DNA of 40,766 bases from the NCBI GenBank assembly GCA_015852425.1, contig JAAAIG010000301.1:1-40766 (forward strand). Direction: 5' to 3'. This document shows, piece after piece, positions 32,157-40,766 of the stretch. A program made the translations under genes and the position numbers. Position 1 is the stretch's first letter. Each line of letters begins with the position of its first letter. The stretch is from Gryganskiella cystojenkinii. Lineage: Eukaryota; Mortierellomycota; Mortierellomycetes; Mortierellales; Mortierellaceae. Below the pieces are notes generated by a model that saw only the letters and a program-made list of their open reading frames with translations, did not search any database and was not told the DNA's origin.

Positions 32157-33923
32157 TCACACCATCGGCTCGTTTGCGGTCAACGGTACTCGCATTCCCT
32201 GAACTGAGGTTGATCCTGCCCCCGATCCTGATCCCGAAATTGAAGAGCCGGAACTCGATACGATCGACGACAGCTCGTATCCGGCAGCTAAACTCGCAGG
32301 GACAGTTTCCTCAGCATCTCTTGAGGAAGTCGATCTTCCAGTCGAGGGCTCGTTGGCGGCAATCATGAGCAGTTCTTGCTTTTTAGCCTTTGCAAACTCC
32401 CATAGTGACTGGACCACTATCAGACCACCAAGGGTCAACAGGAAGTAAGAAAGCCAGGTATATTCTGCAATGGATCTCAACGAAGACAAAGATCCAGGAT
32501 CGGATTGTCCTCCAGCACCACCGACGCCTGGTGGGGTGACATAACCAGTGTCGAGGTCAATTTCATCCTCTTCATCCGAGGGGCTCGTACTGGGTGGGTA
32601 GTTGCCGGTCATCATTTGAAAGCCCATAGAGATAAACGTCATTCCTAATCCCGTCTTGGAACCGTTCTTGGTCGCATGCGAGGTATGAAGGAGGTAGGTC
32701 AAAAAGAAGCCAACGAATTGAAAGCTCATCGAAACTACAGAGCGAAAAATTATTAAAAATTGGTCAGTACATGGCTCCATGCTATTAAAAGACGTTTCCA
32801 AATTGCCATTATTCTCCCAAGTTATTGATTGACCTGCACAAAAAGGACGACAACATACTTATGACATTCCACATGAATCCAAACATGCCTCCGACGGGCA
32901 ATCCTTCAATCAAAAGCTCATCCTCGTCCGAGAAGCCAGGCGCCATAAGAGTAGATTCGTAGTAGGCAGGGGACACATCCAAGGCGGCGGATTTATAAGA
33001 CTATAAAGAGATAGTATGACATGGTTAGTAAACGAGGACGAAAACAATGTGAGAGGGTCCAGAGAGTCCATGGAACAATCAATCTATAATCATCAAAGCG
33101 AACATACTGGCGGTAACTCTTCTTCGACCGGCTTTTCAACACGCGGTTTTGCAGAAAGGTTGGAGAAGACTCCATCCATGGTCGATTGGATCATCCTCCT
33201 GGCCTCGGTTCCTGGTCTCTGACGTCCTGTAATACGAGCCAAGAACGACACATTCGTGGTCCTGGCGCCGTTATTGTGCCGTGGCGAGGGTTGTGTTGGA
33301 GAGGATAATTGTTGTGCGCCGTTACGACTTGTAGAAGACGACAAGGAAGAAATTGGCTGTTCCTGTGCGATCGAGATTTCATCTTCGGGGTATAGGGCAC
33401 GTCGCGGCGCAGACGCTGAGGAGGGGCCGGCGGGTGGGTGTCGTAACATGACAGTGTCCTCGTCTGCCTCCTCAAATTCATCCTCGTCGTCGTCCTCGTC
33501 TGCATTCAACGCATCATAGCCTCTGGAACGGGTTGAAGATGAACCATGGCGTGACGGAGATGGAGACTGAGACTGAGGAGCTGTTGTTGAGGACGGGATT
33601 TGATGATGACCACCTGTCGGGTTGCTTTGTGTCTCTGACGCTGGAATCTATTTTCGGAGGACAACATGCATAATAGCAATAGACATGGGTAAGAGTCGCG
33701 CTTTGTTTCATTTCGTAGGGTATCCATTGTCAAGGGAATTCTATCGCCCATTCTGTTTGGTGGTGGTGGTGGTGGTGGTGGTGAGGTTTGTTATCCATAG
33801 CTGGCACAACTCAACGAGGAGTACGGAACATTCGCTTCCGGTTATGGAAAGCAAAAAAGAGTCGAAAGAAAAGAAGACGAGGAAAGACGTCCTCACCTGA
33901 GCGTAAGAATGAGCCCGGTTCAT
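32157..33923 (-). CDS. BSD2: BSD2/NDFIP-family ubiquitin-ligase adaptor
   Basis: Four minus-strand exons, 33923-33897, 33647-33108, 33000-32859 and 32734-32157, give 428 residues. The N-terminus is cytosolic and disordered, with a Ser/Pro/Gln region, an acidic run (DEDDDEDEFEEADED) and the family stretch MDGVFSNLSAKP. It carries one PPxY motif, PPSY at 188-191, which in this family recruits the WW domains of NEDD4/Rsp5 ligases; its codons are split by intron 2. A degenerate second site, SPAYY, follows. GLPVGGMFGFMWNVIISMSFQFVGFFLTYLLHTSHA is the conserved first helix block (positions about 222-256), with further helices at about 264-279 and 328-348. Yeast Bsd2 directs metal transporters and misfolded membrane proteins to the vacuole through Rsp5. 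The Ser/Gly-rich C-terminal tail is longer than usual. Confidence 0.9.
33758..33781. repeat. (TGG)8 microsatellite in intron 1 of BSD2
   Basis: Eight perfect TGG units lie in the first intron (33896-33648) of the reverse-strand BSD2 gene. Confidence 0.9.
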
Positions 33924-34286
33924 GGCACAGAGGATGTTTCTTGGGTATGTTGCAGGAGATGTTGATGAGAGTGAGACAAAGAGAGGTGCGTGAAGGAGGT
34001 GAGTGAGTAGGAAGGAGGGGGAGAGAGAGAGAAGAGATAGCAAGAGAACAGAGGGCCAATACCAAAGAGGGGACGACGGAAGGAAGAGCGGCAATTGAAT
34101 GAAAGAATGCAATGCAATGAATGCTAAAAGAGTTTCGCCCCACCCTGTTCTGTCAAAGGTAGCAGCAAAGAAAGCACGTGACTACAGCATTTGCGATCAT
34201 GTCATTTTCCTGCCTTCTTTGGTGGCTCGTCAACATCATCCTTTTTTCCCCTGTCCTGTTCTTCACACCATCCCATCAACCCATCA
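33924..34286. promoter_or_regulatory. Divergent promoter region, BSD2 (-) and SRP72 (+)
   Basis: 363 bases between divergent starts. The BSD2 side is almost pure purine on plus (about 33970-34095, with GA repeats near 34019-34040), giving a CT-rich BSD2 leader. The SRP72 side is CT-rich on plus (34200-34285). The switch in strand asymmetry near 34100 suggests where the two promoters meet. Confidence 0.5.
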
Positions 34287-36676
34287 ATGTCCAATATTCA
34301 ACAGCTCTTTGGCGAGCTCGAACGCCATGTCAAGCGCGAGGAACACGAAAAGGTCCTCGCCATCTCCGACAAGAGTACGTTTTTTCTATGGATGATCACT
34401 TGAAAACCAACTCTCCCTTTCCATATGTGACCTATGTAGCCCCCTACTAAACTTTTTTTATTTGTTCCTTCTCCTTATTAGTCTTGGCTCTGGACTCCAA
34501 GGACAAGGACGCCCTGCACTGCAAGGCTATCACTTTGATCCGTCTTGAACGTTACACGGATGCTCTTACCCTGCTGAACCGTCAACTCCAGGGTCAGTTC
34601 GTCTTTGAAAAGGCCTACTGTCTCTACAGGACCAACCAGCTCGCTGACGGTGCGTTCTTGATCGAGAACAAACGCAAGGAGTCTCTGGCTCAGGGCGGTG
34701 GACCTCTACCCTGGGACTTGCGTCATCTCGAAGCTCAGATGTTGTACAGAATGGAGAAATACCAAGATTGCCTTGCACTTTATGCTGGTATGCTACAGGA
34801 CACGGACAAGAGCGATGAGGGTTACAACGACATCTTGACCAACTTCAACGCCTGCAAGGCTGCTGTTCTCTACGCTGGAGAGAAGCTTGATGAAAAGGTA
34901 GGATGCTTTTTTTCTCTTTCTTTCTCTCTCTAAACCGATCTTGAAGGAGATCGATCTATCTTTGACTTCCATTCTAACCATAATAACGATTCAATTTTAA
35001 TAGTGGACGACCCAGGATGTCACCAAGACCACGTATGAATTAAGCTTCAACTCGGCCTGTTCACGCATTGCCACTGGAGATTACACTCAGGCTTTGACTC
35101 TTCTGGAAGAAGCCAAGAAGCTCTGCAGAGAGGCCCTTTCCGACTATGACGAGGACGAGATTGAGCAGGAAATGGCAATCATTATCGTCCAGACTGCCTA
35201 CGTCTATCAGCTTCTTGGGCGTCTGGATCAGGCTCGCGAATTGTACAACTCTGTTCTCAAGATCAAGTACGTATCACTCTTCACTTTTCTCCACCTGTGT
35301 GCGCGTATAAGTGTCGCGGTATGTTCGAGTAGGAGGCATCGTGTTAACAACCTTTTGTTCGTCACTTGTCTGTTTCGAATAGGGCACTGGAGGTCACTGT
35401 TCCCGCAGTGGCAGCCAACAACTTGGTAGCAATTCAAAAGGAGGAAGATCTGTTTGATTCCTCCAAGAAGATCAAGACCGCGACCACCAAGGCTCTCGGC
35501 GTAAAATTCTTCTCGTCTCAGAAGCGAACCATTGCCATGAACGAACTCTTATTGAACTTGTACCAGAACAAGTTTGCTGCTTGCCGTGACTCTGCCCGTC
35601 AGCTGTTGAAGTCTCAGCCCGACAACGATGCTCTTTACCTCATTTTGGCCGCGACGATGCACAAGCAAAAGAAGACTGGCAAAGCTTTGGAGGAACTCCA
35701 GGAATTTGCCCAGGCGCGTCCCGATTCGGTCGCCATTCAGTTTGCAATCATTCAGCTCGAGTTGTTGAACGGACAGGATTACACGGCAGCAATCGAATCT
35801 CTGAACCGATTCCTGAAGGGTCTTCCCAAGAAAGAGCAGCATCGTCCCGGTTATGTTGCCCTATTGGTTTGGTTGTATGGTCAAGCTGGTCAGGGTGAGA
35901 AGGGCGCAGAGTTGTTGAGCGAAGCCAGTGCTCAGTGGGCCAAGGACAACAACGAGTCGACCATGCCTCTAGTATTGTTGAGACAGACAGCCGCCTTCAA
36001 GTTGCGATCTCATCGCTACAAGGAGGCCGCCAAGGATTATGAAGAGTTGGTCCGTGCTGACCCTTCGGACCCCTCGAGCATTGCTGGCTTGATCATGGCC
36101 TACTCTGAGTTTGAACCCGCCCTGGCCGAGAAGTATGGGGCGTCATTGCCTGAGATGAAGAAAGATTTGATGATGGCTTTGGATGTTGAGGCACTGGAGA
36201 GGGTTGTTCCAGGATTGAAGCGCGAATATGTCTCGTCCGAGACCGCGACGTTTAGCCGTTCGATTAAGGGACCCGGATCGAGACCTCGTCGATCCGGTGC
36301 ACGAAAGCCCACAAAGAGAAAGCCTATCTTGCCCAAAGGTATGGACTCTGCAACTTATCCTGGCAACCCTGACCCAGAGAGGTGGCTGTCGAAGCGTGAC
36401 CGTGCCGCTGCCCGATTGGCCAGAGCTCGCAAGACCGGAGCTGGCTCGAAGAAAGAGATGGGCAAAGGAGCTCAGGGTATGACTCTGGAAGGTGGTGGAG
36501 TTGGTGGAACCGGAAGTGCTCGTATTGCTGGCAGAGAGTTGCCCCCAGCACCTGTGCGCGAGACGCCAGTGGTGGTAGAGGAGGTTGTGGATGTGGCGGC
36601 GATTGCCAAGGCCAAGAGCTCGAGCGGCAGCAGCGCCAACAAAAAGAAGAAGGCCAAGGGCAAGGGCAAGTGGTGA
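34287..36676 (+). CDS. SRP72: Signal recognition particle subunit SRP72
   Basis: Four exons, 34287-34374, 34482-34897, 35004-35266 and 35383-36676, give 686 residues (human SRP72 is 671). The N-terminal two thirds is a helical TPR-type array: ALHCKAITLIRLERYTDALTLLNRQL, SACSRIATGDYTQALTLLEEA, VQTAYVYQLLGRLDQARELY, FKLRSHRYKEAAKDYEELVRADP. It binds SRP68. The C-terminal RNA-binding segment is KRKPILPKG followed by NPDPERWLSKRDR (36312-36404), the SRP72 signature that contacts 7SL RNA; the P-D-P-E-R-W-L core is nearly invariant. The protein ends in a Lys-rich tail (KKKKAKGKGKW). SRP targets ribosomes with nascent secretory proteins to the ER. The start is the first Met of the short first exon. 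Confidence 0.95.
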
Positions 36677-37218
36677 GCCCGTCCATAGTCATCATTGTAG
36701 AAGCACTGCAATTGTCCAACTGGACGCAGAAAGATGAACAATTAAAAAAAATGTCAAGACAGATGCAGGGGGCAGGGGGAAGAAGGAAAGTCCACCCAAT
36801 CAGAAATAGAAATGTAGGGGGAATCGTTATTGAGACAACGGCCAATCACCGCGCAAATGGAATAATGGAATAATGAATTTTTTGAATTAGACCTTAATGT
36901 AGTGCGCCGCCAGAAATGGTTGGTTCCTTGGGCTCATCCACAGGAAATCTGACTCGGTGGATTAGACACAGCCAATGGACGTCCACATGGACCCAACAGC
37001 CGCGGTATTTCATTGTTTTCCGTTCCCGGTCAGCTACTTTAACAAAAAAAACCAAAAAAAAAATTGTTAAAGACTTGCTTTCTTCCTTTTCTCCACCCTT
37101 GCTTAACCCCTTGTTCCACATCATCCCTTCTTTTTATACCCTGAAGCGCTTTGTATACCCTCTTCATTAACGACATATCCACCCAAAAAACACATTAGCA
37201 ACTACGCCGTTCAACGCC
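36677..37218. promoter_or_regulatory. Intergenic region, SRP72 end to ADAM start
   Basis: 542 bases. A-rich runs lie at 36743-36752 and 37044-37063. A CT-rich leader with a TATA-like TTTTTATACC (about 37131-37140) lies within 90 bases of the ADAM start codon. No gene recognised. Confidence 0.45.
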
Positions 37219-40200
37219 ATGGCTGTCCTCATAAAGCTCAGCCTTCTGGCTGTGCTCTCAATCCTTTCACTCTGCACTACAACGACCGCTCACTCTCCCG
37301 CATGGCCAACCATTGCCTACTCGGAAACGATTCAGTCTGTTCACCACGACATCTTTCCTCGCACCGCTTCAGCCCACCACAGGACCAACAGCCACAACAG
37401 CAACCTGCTAACCAAACGTGGTCTAAGTTCTACGACCTCAACGCCGTTTAACATTATACAACGGGATGACAAGGTTCGACTCGAGTTCTCGGCTTTCAAC
37501 ACCACCTTTTACCTTCACCTCGAACCCAACCATGATCTAATCCACCCAGAGTTGGACCTCTCCAAGTATGAGGACATTGGATCAATCAATGATATCAAGG
37601 CCTTTAAGGGCATCGTTGTCCAGGACGAGAACACATCCATCTACAAGTGGAATCAGGATATGACCACCTCTACGATCAACAGCAATTCAAGGACTCTGGA
37701 ACACAGGTTATATGAAGAGGGAGTCCTTGGATGGGCTCGCATGATGATTGAGCATGATTCTAAAGAGTAAGTTCCTTTACAAGAAGATGTCACGATCTGT
37801 AATTAATAGCATAGCCTGTTTACTGATGTGTGCTGAAACATTTTTTTTTGCTTGATGCTTTCTAGCGATACGATGGTCCTTCGGGGCGCCTTCACAGATG
37901 GCTCTACCACGTATCATGTCACTTCCCGTCAACACTATCAAGTTCAAAAACGATACGATGACCATTCGCCTTCAAACGCCGAGTCAGAGATTGTTATCTA
38001 TCGAGATTCAGACCTGGTCAAACCCAACAAGATCATCAAACGGGGCGTCTCTGAAGACAACCTTTCAACTTGCGGGTCAACGGGACGTTCACCTTACTCC
38101 TCTGTGGAGCAAGAACATGGATATTATTACCCGCCTGACTTAACGGCGCCCGTACCCATGGGAGGAGCCGCAGGTGCGTTCGATATGGGTTCTGCCATCT
38201 TCCGGAAACGAGACGACATCATGGTCAAAGTCGCAGGTCCTAGTCCTATTCCTACAGGTTGCCCGACGACGCGGATGGTTAATTACATGGGTGTTGCTGC
38301 GGACTGCACTTATGTCCGATCCTATGGTGGCCTTGCCAATGCTCGGAAGCAGATCCTGGCAGATTTCAACACGGCCTCTGGTATCTACGAATCCACGTTC
38401 AATGTGGTCCTAGGTATCAACTCTTTACAGATCGAGTCCATGAATTGCCCGATTCTTCCGATCGCCGGGATGGCATGGAACCAAGAGTGCTCGGACAACT
38501 ACACGATCAACGATCGACTGAGTGATTTTTCGTATTGGCGTGGTCAAGGTGGCAGGAACAAAGATGGCAACGGTCTCTGGCATTTGTTGACGGGGTGTAA
38601 CACGGGTCCGATTCTTGGTATTGCCTGGACCAAGGCTCTTTGTCAGGCAAACGCATTGTCACAGGGAAATCAGTACACGGCCGGCACAGGCGTCTCCTCC
38701 ATCTCACCTAATGAGTGGATGGTGGTAGCTCATGAGGTCGGTCATGGATTCGGCGCGAACCATGATTGCACTTCCGGTACTTGCGTTTCTGCCGCCAGTA
38801 TTCAAGCTGCAGACTGCTGTCCTCTCTCTGGATCCCAATGCGATGCAGGAGATCAATACATCATGAACCCACAGGAGCAAACGGCTACACGTGTCTTTTC
38901 CCCTTGCAGTATCAATTCTATCTGCAGCACGCTCGCTTCCTCCTCTGGAAAATGTCTTCAACCACCGGCGGCCAAGATCACTCAGTCCCTTAACCTAAAC
39001 GTCTGTGGTAATGGTATTAAGGAGGATGGAGAACAATGCGATTGTGGGTCCCCTGCGGAATGCGCCAAGGATCCTTGTTGTGATGGCACAACCTGCAAGC
39101 TCAAGGGTACCGCTGTCTGTGATGATCTCAACGACGACTGTTGCCATAACTGTAAACTCGCACCCAAGGGGGAAGTCTGTCGTTCAGCCATATCGGATTG
39201 TGATATTGCAGAGACCTGCTCCGGTACATCGTTCTCTTGCCCTCCAGATGTACAAGTTCCGAACTTAACATCCTGTACAATCGTGGTGGTTGGTGCTGGG
39301 AACAAGACTGTTGTTCAAGGTCAGGGCCAATGCGCCAATGGTATCTGCACCTCTCGTGACCTTCAATGCGCCCAACAGCAGAGACCGGGGATCACGAAGC
39401 AATGCAGTGCTATGCGATCCGGATGCCAGATGCTCTGTAACGACCCCTCGGGCGCAACGGATACCTGTATGCAAATCCCCGGAATCAACTTTAAGGATGG
39501 GTCGCCCTGTGGTAACTCGGGCAATGGTGTCTGTGACAATGGTGATTGTATCCTTCCCGGTGGTTGGGCTCGAAACCATCTCCAGGTCCTGATCCCAGTA
39601 GTCTGTTTGGGTCTTATTATCTGTGTCGGTGGACCAGGTCTCGGCCTTTTCTGTCACCGTCGCAAGGTCAAGAAACTGTCGAAGGACAAGGACCAACAGT
39701 CCCAGAGTCCACCGCCGGAACCATTGGGCGGCAAGGACACCAAGGAGTTGGATGTCCCTCGCTGGATGATGACGGAGAACCGCCGCTCGATGGCCATGAC
39801 TACTTCTTCTTCCACACCCATGTCCCGGAGAGCCTCGGCGAGTGGTATCTTATCCAGGAGGAACTCGCTCTCGGCTCAAAATATACTTGGACGAGAAGAC
39901 GATTCATGCTCCAGCGGCCAAGGTTCCAGCGGCCAGCAAGGAGGAATCGATCTCTCGAACACGAGTACTAGTGCACTCACACAGCAGCAACAACAGCAAC
40001 AGCTCTATTTTCAATACCACCAAGAGCAAGCGCAAGGACAAACACAGCAGACGTACCCATACACGTATATGAATCAACACCGTATGGAGCACGAGCACAA
40101 CTCGCCCTTCTTGTATCAATTTGAGTCCCCACCACCAACGGCCTTGCAGTCGCCAGCGCCGGCCTACTCACCCTTTGGTGCGGGCCTGGTTGGTAGGTTC

Positions 40201-40263
40201 CCCGACCTGGACTATCAGAAGGATGAGGAACGTCGGCCAGGTCACCCTCACTCACGTCGTTGA
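37219..40263 (+). CDS. ADAM-family membrane metalloprotease with disintegrin domain
   Basis: Two exons, 37219-37766 and 37866-40263, give 981 residues. A signal peptide (1 to about 24) is followed by a prodomain, which holds a candidate cysteine-switch Cys in STCGST and ends at a kexin/furin-type RKR (296-298). The reprolysin catalytic domain carries HEVGHGFGANHD, with zinc ligands His472, His476 and His482 and catalytic Glu473, and a downstream Met-turn in IMNP. From about 561 comes the Cys-rich disintegrin domain, GNGIKEDGEQCDCGSPAEC to CSGTSFSCPPD, then a shorter Cys-rich stretch. One transmembrane helix (about 753-778) leads to a cytosolic tail of about 200 residues that is Ser/Pro/Gln-rich with a Q7 run. 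It should shed surface proteins. There is no EGF-like module before the membrane. Confidence 0.95.
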
Positions 40264-40347
40264 GTCGATGCACAATCTGATCAATCTAGGTAGATACAAA
40301 TACATTCTCATTTTTATTGTAAAAAAATTCTTTTGTTGGACCTTGGT
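40264..40347. terminator. Convergent 3' region, ADAM (+) and GST (-)
   Basis: 84 bases between facing stops. AATAAA on the minus strand (TTTATT at 40313-40318) is 30 bases past the GST stop. No clear signal for the ADAM gene; its transcript probably runs into the GST region. Confidence 0.5.
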
Positions 40348-40749
40348 CTAGCCCTGAAGGACGTTGAAAGGGTCATGGGTCTCCCACTCACCCTCTTTCC
40401 AGACGGGAAGCGCCTGAACAGTTCTCACGACTTTTGCGATGGGCGATTTCTCATCGATGGACAAATGGTTATTTTTCAAGACGCGGACCCAGTTCACGAG
40501 GACAAGATCTGCAAGTGTGGTCTTGTTACCATTGTTCCCGTTCTTGTTCAGCCAACGTTCATGGCATTCCAAGAACTGAGGAAACAATTTTCCAAAGGCT
40601 GACTCGGGGTTCTTGACTTCCTCAGCCAGGTTCTTTCCGGAAAAGCAATGCGCCATGAGCTCAAAATAGATATTGAGACCAATGGATTTGATCGTCGCGG
40701 ATTCCGAAGGGGAAGAGCCGAGGAAACCAAACTTCTCAGCCAGGTAATG
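40348..40749 (-). CDS. Glutathione S-transferase, C-terminal exon only
   Basis: A frame of 133 residues ends at TAG (40350-40348 on minus) and opens at an acceptor (TTAG before 40749), so it is the last exon of a gene that continues past the window. It starts HYLAEKFGFLG, the end of the thioredoxin-like domain, and continues as the all-helical C-terminal domain of GSTs. The N-capping and hydrophobic-staple region reads TTLADLVLVNWV, where T-x-A-D-hydrophobic is the family motif. The tail WKEGEWETHDPFNVLQG resembles sigma/alpha-like enzymes, where a final Lys/Arg-x-x-W block is common. The catalytic Tyr or Ser lies outside the window. It should conjugate glutathione to electrophiles or reduce peroxides. 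Confidence 0.82.
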   Translation of the reverse strand, partial: HYLAEKFGFLGSSPSESATIKSIGLNIYFELMAHCFSGKNLAEEVKNPESAFGKLFPQFLECHERWLNKNGNNGNKTTLADLVLVNWVRVLKNNHLSIDEKSPIAKVVRTVQALPVWKEGEWETHDPFNVLQG

Positions 40750-40766
40750 CTAAGGGACCAAAAAAA

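Overview
This is eukaryotic nuclear DNA from a filamentous fungus. Most genes are split by short GT-AG introns of about 70 to 300 bases, intergenic spaces are 80 to 780 bases, and start codons sit behind pyrimidine-rich leaders. A multi-exon BLM10, a membrane ADAM protease with a disintegrin domain and a claudin-like four-helix membrane protein together suggest an early-diverging lineage (Mucoromycota, Mortierella-like). That placement is inference from gene content and style, not from a marker gene. All exon boundaries below were drawn by hand from splice consensus, reading frame and family similarity.

Layout. 1-1905: the end of a sugar transporter, then a decayed second transporter copy. 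2103-2390 (-): a CipC-like small protein. 2821-4133 (+): a short-chain dehydrogenase, tail to tail with an eIF4A3-type DEAD-box helicase (4269-5892, -). 6601-14177 (+): the proteasome activator BLM10/PA200, 18 exons. 14723-15983 (+): a secreted Kre9/KNH-like wall protein, tail to tail with the V-ATPase a subunit (16425-19626, -). 20061-20881 (-): the claudin-like membrane protein. 21661-23607 (+): a carboxylesterase. 24012-25165 (+): an unrecognised protein with two copies of one domain. 25669-31888 (+): a GRIP-domain golgin, tail to tail with BSD2 (32157-33923, -). 34287-36676 (+): SRP72. 37219-40263 (+): the ADAM protease. 40348-40749 (-): the last exon of a glutathione S-transferase.

There is no operon or obvious gene cluster. 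Several genes serve the secretory and endomembrane system (SRP72, golgin, BSD2, V-ATPase a subunit, ADAM, KNH-like), but they are transcribed separately and on both strands, so chance neighbourhood is the simplest reading. No tRNA, rRNA, CRISPR array or intact transposon was recognised. The parts least explained by known families are the duplicated-domain protein at 24012-25165 and the claudin-like protein at 20061-20881. The clearest evolutionary event is the disabled transporter at 420-1905. I do not see a multi-gene system that I could defend as new.
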